From NCBI GenBank assembly GCA_031282205.1, contig JAITEE010000160.1, positions 1-38,848 on the forward strand: a stretch of 38,848 bases of DNA. The letters run 5' to 3'. The position numbers were made by a program, and so were the translations under genes. Below, piece by piece: positions 1 to 9,245 of this stretch. Below the pieces are notes generated by a model. The model did not search any database. It had not been told where the DNA came from and saw only the letters and a program-made list of their open reading frames with translations. The stretch is from Candidatus Methanovirga aequatorialis (GTDB taxonomy: Archaea > Methanobacteriota > Methanobacteria > Methanobacteriales > Methanobacteriaceae). Numbering within the stretch: the first letter of the stretch is position 1; each line of letters starts with the position of its first letter.

Positions 1-438
1 TCTATAAGATTTTATATAACTAATCTACTATAAAAACAAAGAAAAAATAAAATTATAAAATATCCAAAACACTATATACTGATAATTTTTCATGAACATT
101 GTATTCAAGAAAATCTATCTAAATAAATTCTATGATTACCTGAAAATTCATTTTTAAAATTTTACTAAATTAAGTTGTCTTGACACTATTATAATTTAAG
201 CAACTATTATAATGAAGTAAAAATTTTGTGATTAACTATTTTAGTTTAAAATGTATCTTACTTTCAATCGATTTTGGAATTATATTTTGTTGGTTATTAA
301 AATATAAAGAAACCCCCCTCTATTCAAGAAGTTTTCTCTAATTTCAACAAATTATTGTTATGACAATTCAAATTTCATGATACTTTTATATGATGAATAT
401 TTCTATAAACCCAATATTTCAGAATTTTTAAATTATGC

Positions 439-545
439 GAGAGGTGGACAAAAGTCTAAATTTTAAAATTAAAAAGCTCTAAAAATGCTTTAATTTAGAA
501 AATAAGAAAATTTTTTCTTAAAAAAATTAGTTTTGACCACCTCTC
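439..545 (+). mobile_element. MITE-like element, family 1 copy 1 (107 bp)
   Basis: Termini GAGAGGTGGACAAAA / TTTTGACCACCTCTC form a 15 bp TIR with 1 mismatch; flanked by 5 bp direct repeat TATGC (434-438 and 546-550); near-identical copies at 14727 and 25420. Confidence 0.9.
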
Positions 546-563
546 TATGCTTTAGATTTGAGC

Positions 564-679
564 GGAAAATAAATTTAAGAAAATCAAAGATTTTCTAACT
601 TAAGCAAGTTAAGTTTTCCTAAATTCACTTCGTGAATAAACGAAGAATAAATTCTTCTAATTTGAAAATAAATTTTCAA
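564..679. repeat. Array of five consecutive spaced palindromes/stem-loops
   Basis: AGAAAATC-aaa-GATTTTCT (578-596); AACTTAA-gcaag-TTAAGTT (597-615); ATTCAC-ttc-GTGAAT (623-637); GAAGAAT-aa-ATTCTTC (642-657); TTGAAAAT-aa-ATTTTCAA (662-679); first two enclosed by GGAAAA/TTTTCC. Confidence 0.7.
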
Positions 680-897
680 CAATAAATAGTTTTTAATAAA
701 TATTGAATTTCATTAATATTAATAAAAATGAAGTTAATAGAAATTCTCATGACACTAAAATATCGAAATAATTAAATTGTCATGACATTATTTCACGCAC
801 TTTTATAGTCAATACAATTTTTTATTTATTCGTATTTTTTATTTATATAACAGCAGCCATATTTTTATTAATAAGTTCATTTTATATATGTTACAAA

Positions 898-937
898 AGA
901 TTAAATATAGATTATAAAGATTAAATATAGATTATAA
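898..937. repeat. Tandem duplication, 2 x 20 bp (agattaaatatagattataa)
   Basis: Two perfect adjacent copies. Confidence 0.85.
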
Positions 938-1193
938 AATGTATTTATATTAATAAGATATTATTATAATTAATATATTATTAAATAATTATATATTTCA
1001 ATGAAATATTTAATTAATTGGATAAACAACCACTTAGTATTAGCTTTAGATATATAAACACTTGTATTAAATAAAATAATAATAAATGTATCCAATAAAT
1101 GATAAATGTTAAATGGAGATATTTATTAGTAAAAAGATTTATTATTAGATAAAATGAGAATTAGTTATATAAACAGCTATAAAGAGAAGTTAT

Positions 1194-1514
1194 ATGGACT
1201 TTAGACAATATCAAAAGATATTTTCAATATTCTTCGCGATCATATTTATTGGTTGGGGATTATTTACTATCTACTCGACTAGTGATATTACCCACGAAGA
1301 TCTCGCACTTAATTTTATTATCGTGATTGTTGGAGTCGCGTATCCATTGGTAATTTTTAAAACTTATTTAAGTAAGATCCTTTTATTGGTCGAAGGTATT
1401 TTACTTTTCAGTATTGGAATGATATATTTAACGTTTTATCCTAAAATACTCTTCTGTGGTATAGGTACGTTGTTAGTAACTGCATCCGTCTTTATAAATC
1501 ATAAACAAAAATAG
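1194..1514 (+). CDS. Small multi-span membrane protein, unknown function
   Basis: 106 aa ORF with three to four hydrophobic segments; no family recognised. Confidence 0.55.
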   Translation: MDFRQYQKIFSIFFAIIFIGWGLFTIYSTSDITHEDLALNFIIVIVGVAYPLVIFKTYLSKILLLVEGILLFSIGMIYLTFYPKILFCGIGTLLVTASVFINHKQK

Positions 1515-1980
1515 ATTTAGATAACAATTCACCATATAATTATTAACATGATATCGTGTGAAATAGTGGAAAACGTTGGTAGTAAATGGTTATAAACTCT
1601 TAGCCAATCGATTTCATTAATCGTTTACCACGAGCAGAGCGTACGCTAAACTGGTAAAGTACATGATATTCAAATAAATGGTAACGTGATTATCACTAGG
1701 TTAAAAAAACTTTACTCCCCAATATAACGTTGAAATAATAATCAAAGTTATTTAACGCCAACGATAAAAAAATTGGGACTGAATTGTCAACATCGCCTCA
1801 AAAAATGAATATCATCAAGACGACCAATGCGTTTTTCAATGAGTTCAAAAAATTATCTAAGCTAGTAAAAAGAGCAGCTAAAAATTCAACGTTATTAAGA
1901 AGTTTTTCACGTTCCAAGTTCTCAAGGCATCAATTTTTAATATTTAAGAATTGAAATAGTAAAAAATTGAAATAGTAAAA

Positions 1981-1992
1981 GTTATATATAAT
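1981..1992 (+). promoter_or_regulatory. TATA box of the A-ATP synthase operon
   Basis: gttatatataat about 45 nt upstream of the ahaH ATG. Confidence 0.5.
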
Positions 1993-2031
1993 GTACTTAT
2001 AAACCTTTTTTTGTATTAATGGTGATTAATT

Positions 2032-2346
2032 ATGACAGCAATTTCAGATGCTATCACAAAGATAAGAAAAACCGAATCTGACGCTGCCCAGCTTATTGAA
2101 GATTCTAAAACCAAATCCGTGGAATTAATGGAAGAATCTAAGATTAAAGCCAATGAAAGGTTGGAAGAAACCAAAAAATCAGCTGAAGATGAGGCCAGAA
2201 GTATTATTTCTAGTACAGAAGAAAAAGCAAAGGAAGAAGCTAAAACTATTGTTGCTAATTCAGATATTCAAATTAAAACTATCAAAGATGTATCTATGGC
2301 TAAGATAGATGAAGCTACTGCCTTTATCGTGGAAAATGTTTTGTAG
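2032..2346 (+). CDS. ahaH: A-type ATP synthase subunit H
   Basis: Charged coiled-coil 104 aa protein, first gene of the aha operon. Confidence 0.88.
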   Translation: MTAISDAITKIRKTESDAAQLIEDSKTKSVELMEESKIKANERLEETKKSAEDEARSIISSTEEKAKEEAKTIVANSDIQIKTIKDVSMAKIDEATAFIVENVL

Positions 2347-2355
2347 TGTGAGAAA

Positions 2356-4362
2356 ATGTTTCAGACAGCGAGAATGCGTAAAATTAAAATAGTGACTTTA
2401 AATAAGTACTCTACCCTCATTGTAAATTCGTTACATGAAGAGAGTGTTGTACAAATAAATGATGTATCAGAACGCATTCAGCAAGATCCTCAATTAGCTG
2501 AGCTTTTAAATCCTTCCAAAGTCACGGCCTTAACAGGTAAAATCTCTTCACTTTTAATGAAATGTAGTGGACTATCAGAACTTTTAGGTGATGCAATCTC
2601 TGGTGATGTTGGTATAAAAGATATGATAAAGTCATTTATAAGTCCAGAAATACCTAAAAAAACTGAAGTGGAAGTTATTAGTAGTGAAAAGCTTGTTAAA
2701 AAGGCTGAATCCCTTTTAAATGAAGTTGAACCCCAAACTAAAGTTATTGAAGATCAATTAAATTCTATTGACAGCAAAAAAAGTGAACTTAAATCAAATA
2801 AAATCTTAGCAAATAAATTAAAAGATTTAAATATAGATCTAAGTATTTTAGGTGAAACTAAACATACTTTTACTATTGTTGGTAGAATTAATGCTGAATC
2901 ATTGGCCAATTTCAAAAAAGAATCGGCTAAAATAACCGAAAATTTTTTAATTTTTGATGTTCCTGATGAAGATAAGTTAAAGAAAGTCATCGTGCTGATT
3001 ACCTTAAGTGAATTTAAAGATGAAGTACATTCATTAATTAGAGCTTTTGATTTTGAAAAATTTGAAACTGATAGCCTAAATGGCAAACCTGATGATATTA
3101 TTAGTTCAACTGACTCAGAATTAAGTTCTTTAGAAAAAGAAAAGTCCCAATTATCTTTAAAACTTAAAGAAATAGCCAAAAAATATGATGATGATATCGT
3201 TGTTCTCAAAGAACAGCTTGAGATAGAAAAAGAAAAAAATGAAGTTTTCTCCCTGTTTGGAGAAACCAATAAAACCGTGATGCTTGAGGCATGGGTTCCT
3301 CTCAAAGATGTAGATAAAGTCAAAAATTTAGTTGAATCATCTACTGAAGGACATGCAATTGTTGAAATTGAAAATGTAGATGAAGATGATTCTAAGGTTC
3401 CAATTATTCATAATAATCCAAAAATTGTTAAACCCTACGAGTTCCTTGTTGATATGTACTCCCCAGTTAGATATGGAGCGATCGATCCAAGTATCCTTGT
3501 TTTTATAATGTTCCCATTTTTCTTTGGTTACTGTTTAACAGATTCTTTTTATGGATTAATGTTAGTAGTGCTAGGCATCATACTTATTAAAGGAATAGGT
3601 AAAATCAACGAAACTATGGGCAAGTTTGGTAGTATAATCATTGCTTGTGGGCTGTGGACAATAGTCTTAGGCCTTATAACCAATGGATTATTAGGAGACT
3701 TCTTCTTCAGATTCTTTGGAATAACTCTTCCAACGGTTGTTCCAATGTTCGATGCATTTAAAAATCCCCAAAATATTCTGATGGTGGCCATTGCTATAGG
3801 TCTTGTTTATACCAACGTAGGTTTCATACTAGGTATTATCAACAATTTCAGATATGGGGAAAAGAAAGAAGCATTAGGCTCACAAATTGTCTGGCTTGTT
3901 TTTGAAGCAGGGATTGCTTTCTTGGCTGTTGGTATGATTTCACCAGCTATTGGTATCATAGGTCAGATTGTTGGTGCGGCTTTATTAATAGCAACTTTTG
4001 CTATACTGATTTATTGTAATGGAATATATGGAATAATGGATGTATTTTCTTGGCTTGGTAACGTTTTATCATATGCTCGTCTTTTAGCACTATGTTTAGC
4101 AACTGGTGGTATAGCTATGACCGTTAATATCATAGCACAAATGGTTGATACAATGCTTCCAGTCCCATATCTTTCACTAATTATCGCAATAATTATTTTC
4201 ATCGCAGGTCATATTGTAAACTTCCTTTTCCAGGTATTAGGAGCTTTCATTAATGCATTGCGTTTGCACTATGTTGAATTTTTTGCCCAATTTTTCTTTG
4301 AAGGTAAGAACAGTTTCAATCCATTTAGTGCAAGTAGAATACTTACAAAATTAAAAAAATAA
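2356..4362 (+). CDS. ahaI: A-type ATP synthase subunit I (a-subunit homolog)
   Basis: 668 aa; soluble N-terminal half, multi-TM C-terminal half with conserved LSYARLLALCLATGGIA and HYVEFFAQFF segments. Confidence 0.95.
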   Translation: MFQTARMRKIKIVTLNKYSTLIVNSLHEESVVQINDVSERIQQDPQLAELLNPSKVTALTGKISSLLMKCSGLSELLGDAISGDVGIKDMIKSFISPEIPKKTEVEVISSEKLVKKAESLLNEVEPQTKVIEDQLNSIDSKKSELKSNKILANKLKDLNIDLSILGETKHTFTIVGRINAESLANFKKESAKITENFLIFDVPDEDKLKKVIVLITLSEFKDEVHSLIRAFDFEKFETDSLNGKPDDIISSTDSELSSLEKEKSQLSLKLKEIAKKYDDDIVVLKEQLEIEKEKNEVFSLFGETNKTVMLEAWVPLKDVDKVKNLVESSTEGHAIVEIENVDEDDSKVPIIHNNPKIVKPYEFLVDMYSPVRYGAIDPSILVFIMFPFFFGYCLTDSFYGLMLVVLGIILIKGIGKINETMGKFGSIIIACGLWTIVLGLITNGLLGDFFFRFFGITLPTVVPMFDAFKNPQNILMVAIAIGLVYTNVGFILGIINNFRYGEKKEALGSQIVWLVFEAGIAFLAVGMISPAIGIIGQIVGAALLIATFAILIYCNGIYGIMDVFSWLGNVLSYARLLALCLATGGIAMTVNIIAQMVDTMLPVPYLSLIIAIIIFIAGHIVNFLFQVLGAFINALRLHYVEFFAQFFFEGKNSFNPFSASRILTKLKK

Positions 4363-4484
4363 TTTCGATGAATATTGAAAATTAAATTTAAATAGAATTT
4401 GAATTAATCAAATAGAACTTGATTAAGTATTAGATTAAAAAAGAGTACAGAAATATTAATAGTTTATATAAAGGAGAATAAAAA

Positions 4485-4970
4485 ATGGTAGAGATCGCTT
4501 TAGGAACTGCTTTAGCAGCTATTGGTGCTGGAGTAGCTATTGGTTTTGCAGGTTTAGGTTCAGGTTTAGGGCAAGGTATAGCGGCGGCAGGAAGTGTTGG
4601 CGCTGTAGCTGAAGATAACGATATGTTTGCTCGTGGTATTATTTTCACGGCTTTACCTGAAACCCAAGCAATTTATGGTTTCTTAATTGCAATATTATTG
4701 TTAGTATTTTCAGGACTTTTAGGTGGAGGAAAAGGTCTTGATGTAACATCTGGTCTTGTAGCTGTTGGTGTTGGAGCTTCTATTGGTTTTGCTGGTCTTG
4801 GTTCTGGTATGGGTCAAGGTATCGCTGCTGCTTCATCTGTTGGTGCAGTTGTTGAAGATAACGATATGTTTGCTCGCGGTATTATTTTCACGGCTTTACC
4901 TGAAACCCAAGCAATTTATGGTTTCTTAATTGCAATATTACTTATGGTATTTGGTGGAATTTTAGGTTAG
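4485..4970 (+). CDS. ahaK: A-type ATP synthase subunit K (proteolipid c), two-hairpin duplicated form
   Basis: 161 aa; two homologous hairpins each with GxGQGIA and LPETQAIYGFLIAI motifs. Confidence 0.96.
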   Translation: MVEIALGTALAAIGAGVAIGFAGLGSGLGQGIAAAGSVGAVAEDNDMFARGIIFTALPETQAIYGFLIAILLLVFSGLLGGGKGLDVTSGLVAVGVGASIGFAGLGSGMGQGIAAASSVGAVVEDNDMFARGIIFTALPETQAIYGFLIAILLMVFGGILG

Positions 4971-4981
4971 GAGGCTTGTTT

Positions 4982-5605
4982 GTGAGTTCTGGAGCAGAAA
5001 AAATAGTTTCTAATATTCTCTCTGAAGCTCAGGTAAAAGCTGATCAAATTATCCAAGAAACAGAATTGAAGGTTAAAACTTTTGAAGAAAAAGAATCCAA
5101 AAATCTTGAATTGGAAAAAAATAAAATTATAGACGACGCTAATAAACAGTCTATAATGAGACATCAGCAGATAATATCTGAAGCCAAAATGAAAGCAAGA
5201 AGATTAGAGTTAGGGACAAGAGAAGAAATAATTGAGGAGTCTTTTAACAAAGCAACTGAGAAATTGAAAAAAATGGCATCAAGTTCTGATAAAGAGTACG
5301 TTGACTCCTTAGTCAAAATTGTTAAAGAAGCTGCCGTTGAAATAGATGGTGGAGATATAATAATCCACACTAAAACAGAAGACAAGCCCAAGATTGAAAA
5401 TCTTATTGGTACCATAACTGCCGAGATCAAAACTGCAACTGGAAAAGACACCGCCTTTGAGTTTGGTGAGCCGATCAACACTATTGGTGGAGCTATATTA
5501 AAAACTAAAAGTGGAGAAATTGAGGTTAATAATACCATTGAAGCTCGTCTGTTAAGATATAAAAAAGTCTTACGATCTGAAGTAGCCAAGATATTATTTA
5601 GTTAG
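4982..5605 (+). CDS. ahaE: A-type ATP synthase subunit E
   Basis: Family-like sequence MSSGAEKIVSNILSEAQ; GTG start at 4982 preferred over TTG 4976 because AGGAGG ends at 4974. Confidence 0.92.
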   Translation: MSSGAEKIVSNILSEAQVKADQIIQETELKVKTFEEKESKNLELEKNKIIDDANKQSIMRHQQIISEAKMKARRLELGTREEIIEESFNKATEKLKKMASSSDKEYVDSLVKIVKEAAVEIDGGDIIIHTKTEDKPKIENLIGTITAEIKTATGKDTAFEFGEPINTIGGAILKTKSGEIEVNNTIEARLLRYKKVLRSEVAKILFS

Positions 5606-5616
5606 GAGTGATTAAT

Positions 5617-6771
5617 ATGGCTGATGAATTAACTACAATACTAACTTCTCTTGGTATTCCAAATGAAGCATTTTTAGGGATAATAGTCCTCGTACTTCTT
5701 ATCGTTGGTGCGGTTGTAGTTGTTATTGTAAGTAGACCTGTATTGGATATTTATCCTTATCTCCTTCCAAATGCCAAAGTAAGAGCAAGAAAAGGAAGAT
5801 TGTTTGATGAAAAACAGTTTTCCGAAATTATTGAAACAGATGACTATAAAGAAATTACAAACTATCTTAGAGGATTCCCAGATTATGCTAAGCATTTAGA
5901 CGATCATTCGATTGAAAAGTCATTAGACATTCAGCTTGGAGAAACCTATGAACTACTCTCAAGAATAGCTCCTGATGATGTTAAAAAAGTTTTTGCTACT
6001 TTATCTAAAAAGTCAGATATTGCAAATATAAAGAGTTTAATTGTATCAATAGAGGCTAATTTAAGCAAAAATGAAACTAAAAAACTTTTAATTCCAGTTG
6101 GAAGTTTATATCCCCTATGTGAGCAACTAGTTGATTCTAACACAGTCGAAGATATTGTGGCTGGTCTAGATGGAACTGAGTATAGTGTTATTTTAGAGGA
6201 CGCTTTAAGGGAATATAGTGAGAAAGGTATGATTTTACCTTTAGAATCAGCATTAGATAAATATTTTTTAGAAAATCTCCTATCAGCATCAAGTGTACCA
6301 TCTGACGATAATACACGGATATTACATTCCTACATTGGCTCACAGGTCGATGTGGCAAATTTAAAAGTAATTATTCGATCTAAAGTTGATGACTTGAAGT
6401 ATGATAATATCAGCCCACATATTATTTCAAATGGATATCAGGTTAAAGAATGGAAATTAAAAGATTTAATGGAATCAGAAAATGTGACTTCGATTGTTAG
6501 TGGTTTGGAAGGTACAGACTATTCTCCCATTCTTAGCGAAGCTCTTGGAACTTACAATGAGGTTGGTTCAGTTTCAGTTTTTGAGAAGGCCTTAGATGAA
6601 TACCTCGTAAATTATGCTAATTCCCTTTCTTTGAAAAATCCATTAGGTATTGGACCTATCATTGGATACATAAACAAAAAAGAGAAAGAAATTAAGAATC
6701 TTAAGATTATTATAAGAGCTAAAAGAGAAAATAACCTTGGAATAGATGATATACAGGAGATGTTGGTATGA
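5617..6771 (+). CDS. ahaC: A-type ATP synthase subunit C
   Basis: V/A-ATPase d/C-family protein; ATG 5617 preceded by GGAG. Confidence 0.92.
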   Translation: MADELTTILTSLGIPNEAFLGIIVLVLLIVGAVVVVIVSRPVLDIYPYLLPNAKVRARKGRLFDEKQFSEIIETDDYKEITNYLRGFPDYAKHLDDHSIEKSLDIQLGETYELLSRIAPDDVKKVFATLSKKSDIANIKSLIVSIEANLSKNETKKLLIPVGSLYPLCEQLVDSNTVEDIVAGLDGTEYSVILEDALREYSEKGMILPLESALDKYFLENLLSASSVPSDDNTRILHSYIGSQVDVANLKVIIRSKVDDLKYDNISPHIISNGYQVKEWKLKDLMESENVTSIVSGLEGTDYSPILSEALGTYNEVGSVSVFEKALDEYLVNYANSLSLKNPLGIGPIIGYINKKEKEIKNLKIIIRAKRENNLGIDDIQEMLV

Positions 6772-7088
6772 ATTCATCTGTTGCTGTTATTGGAGACGTT
6801 GATACCGTCACTGGGTTTAAACTAGGTGGAATAAAAAAAGGTTATATTGTCAATAATGATGAAGAAGCCGAAAATGCACTTACTGAACTAATTAATGACA
6901 AGTTATCCATTATAATTATTACAGAGAAAATTGCTGATAACATTAGAGAACATGTCGATAAAAAGATAGGATCTAATGTGTTACCAATGATTATTGAAAT
7001 ACCAGATAAATCTGGCTCTTCTGAAAGAGAATCTGACCCGATGAGTGAGCTAATCAAAAGGGTTATTGGGGTAGAGATGATTAAATGA
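6768..7088 (+). CDS. ahaF: A-type ATP synthase subunit F
   Basis: 106 aa, [15 protein letters not shown] motif; 4 nt overlap with ahaC. Confidence 0.94.
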   Translation: MNSSVAVIGDVDTVTGFKLGGIKKGYIVNNDEEAENALTELINDKLSIIIITEKIADNIREHVDKKIGSNVLPMIIEIPDKSGSSERESDPMSELIKRVIGVEMIK

Positions 7089-8842
7089 TTATCGAAGGAA
7101 ATATTATTAAAATTGCAGGACCTGTTATCATCGCTGATGGTATGAGAGGAACTCAAATGTATGAAATGGTTCGAGTGGGTAACAGCAAGCTTATTGGTGA
7201 AATTATCGAGCTTGAAGGTGACACTGCAACCATTCAGGTATATGAAGAAACTGCAGGTTTAAAACCTGGTGAGAAGATAGAAAGTACTGGTGGTCCATTA
7301 TCTGTTGAACTTGGACCTGGAATTATGGGTTCTATTTTTGATGGAATTCAGAGACCACTTGAAGTTATTAAAGCAAAAACTGGCTCATTTATTGAAAGGG
7401 GTGTAGATGTACCATCCATCAATAAAGAAAAGAAATGGACCTTCCGGCCAAAGGCTAATGTTGGGGACATCGTTAAAGGAGGAGATGTGATTGGTGAGGT
7501 TCAAGAAACATCTGCTGTTTTACAAAAAATAATGATACCTCCTAACATCGAAGGAAAAATTACAAATATTGTTTCCAACGGAGAGTATACCGCTGAAGAA
7601 GATATTGCCGAAGTCGAAACAGATGACGGTATTAAAAAAATTCAAATGCTTCAAAAATGGCCAGTTAGAAAAGGTAGACCTTACAAAGAAAAGCTTGATC
7701 CAGATGTACCTTTAATATCTGGACAAAGAACACAAGACACATTTTTCCCTGTTGCTAAAGGTGGTTCAGCAGCTATTCCAGGACCATTTGGATCAGGTAA
7801 GACCGTCACACAACAACAATTAGCTAAATGGGCGGATGCGGATATTATCGTCTATGTTGGGTGTGGTGAACGTGGAAATGAGATGACCGAAGTGCTTCTT
7901 GATTTCCCAGAATTAGAAGACCCTAAAACTGGAAACCCATTGATGGACAGAACGGTTCTTATTGCAAACACTTCCAACATGCCCGTTGCAGCAAGAGAAG
8001 CATGTGTATATACAGGAATTACAATTGCAGAGTACTTCCGTGATCAAGGTTATGATGTTGCTCTTATGGCAGACTCCACCTCAAGATGGGCTGAAGCAAT
8101 GAGAGAAATTTCAGGAAGGCTTGAAGAAATGCCTGGTGAAGAAGGTTATCCAGCATATCTTGCTTCAAGATTAGCCCAGTTCTATGAAAGAGCAGGTAGA
8201 GTTACCACAATAGGTAGTGAAGATAAATTTTCATCTGTTTCAATTGTTGGTGCTGTATCACCTCCTGGTGGAGACTTGTCGGAACCAGTTACACAGAATA
8301 CACTTAGAATATGTAAAGTATTTTGGGCTTTAGATGCGTCTCTTGCAGATAAAAGGCATTTTCCATCAATCAACTGGTTACAAAGCTATTCATTATATGT
8401 CGATAGCGTAGAAAATTGGTGGGCAGAGAACACTGAAAGCGATTGGAGAGCAACACGTGACGAAGCAATGGTTTTACTACAAAAAGAGTCAGAGCTACAA
8501 GAAATTGTACAGCTTGTTGGACCAGACGCTTTACCAGATAGTGAACAGATTACCTTAGAAACAACTCGGATGATCAGAGAAGACTTTCTGCAGCAAAATG
8601 CTTACGACGATGTTGATACATACTGTTCACCATCAAAACAATACCAAATGTTAAAAACAATTGTTTTATTCCAAAAAGAAGCTGTAACTGCTCTTGAAAG
8701 TGGCGTTGAATCAAAAGATATTATAGCAATTCCAATTAAAGAAGAAATAGGTAGGATGAAATATGTCCATGAAAACGATTTCCCTACCAAGGTTAAAGAA
8801 ATCCAAGAAGGAATTGTTAAACAGTTAGGAGATTTAAATTAA
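7085..8842 (+). CDS. ahaA: A-type ATP synthase subunit A (catalytic)
   Basis: Walker [41 protein letters not shown]; no intein; ATGA overlap with ahaF. Confidence 0.98.
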   Translation: MIIEGNIIKIAGPVIIADGMRGTQMYEMVRVGNSKLIGEIIELEGDTATIQVYEETAGLKPGEKIESTGGPLSVELGPGIMGSIFDGIQRPLEVIKAKTGSFIERGVDVPSINKEKKWTFRPKANVGDIVKGGDVIGEVQETSAVLQKIMIPPNIEGKITNIVSNGEYTAEEDIAEVETDDGIKKIQMLQKWPVRKGRPYKEKLDPDVPLISGQRTQDTFFPVAKGGSAAIPGPFGSGKTVTQQQLAKWADADIIVYVGCGERGNEMTEVLLDFPELEDPKTGNPLMDRTVLIANTSNMPVAAREACVYTGITIAEYFRDQGYDVALMADSTSRWAEAMREISGRLEEMPGEEGYPAYLASRLAQFYERAGRVTTIGSEDKFSSVSIVGAVSPPGGDLSEPVTQNTLRICKVFWALDASLADKRHFPSINWLQSYSLYVDSVENWWAENTESDWRATRDEAMVLLQKESELQEIVQLVGPDALPDSEQITLETTRMIREDFLQQNAYDDVDTYCSPSKQYQMLKTIVLFQKEAVTALESGVESKDIIAIPIKEEIGRMKYVHENDFPTKVKEIQEGIVKQLGDLN

Positions 8843-8870
8843 ACTTATTAAAAGAAAGGATTTGATTTTT

Positions 8871-9215
8871 ATGGTAAGCGTAGATGAGTTTATAGTTTCA
8901 AGTGCAAACTTCGTTCCAGGATATAAGATCATTGAGATGAAGGGTTTGACTTATGGTTTAACCGTTAGAACTCGTGGTGCTGGAGGTAACATCCAAGCAG
9001 GTTTAAAAAGTCTCATTGGTGGTGAAGTAGGAGCATATCTTGAAATGATGGAAAAATCTCGTAATCAAGCATTAGAAAAATTAATCGAACACTGTAAAAA
9101 CATGGGTGCCAATGCAATTATTAGCTTTCGCTTTGATAGTAATGAGATTGGACAATCCAATCAAGAAGTTTTAGCCTATGGAACAGCAGTCGTCGTTGAA
9201 AAAGATGAATATTAA
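8871..9215 (+). CDS. UPF0145/YbjQ-like (heavy-metal-binding-domain family) protein
   Basis: RTRGAGGNIQAGLKSLIGGEVGAYLEMMEKSRNQALEKLIEHCKNMGANAIISFRFDS is typical of the family; ATG 8871 with upstream aaagga. Confidence 0.85.
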   Translation: MVSVDEFIVSSANFVPGYKIIEMKGLTYGLTVRTRGAGGNIQAGLKSLIGGEVGAYLEMMEKSRNQALEKLIEHCKNMGANAIISFRFDSNEIGQSNQEVLAYGTAVVVEKDEY

Positions 9216-9245
9216 TTCTTTAAATAATTATATAAGGTGTAAAAA

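Noticed and set aside
175-790. Several TGTCATGACA-like motifs (175-186, 357-367, 748-757, 777-787) as origin boxes
   Set aside because: Irregular spacing and sequence, no cdc6/orc gene in the window; too weak to call an origin.
2754-3323. 189 aa minus-strand ORF
   Set aside because: Ser/Leu/Phe-rich mirror of ahaI coding strand; antisense artefact with no independent signal.
7085-8842. Intein in ahaA (known in some archaeal A subunits)
   Set aside because: Length 585 aa and uninterrupted P-loop region; no intein.
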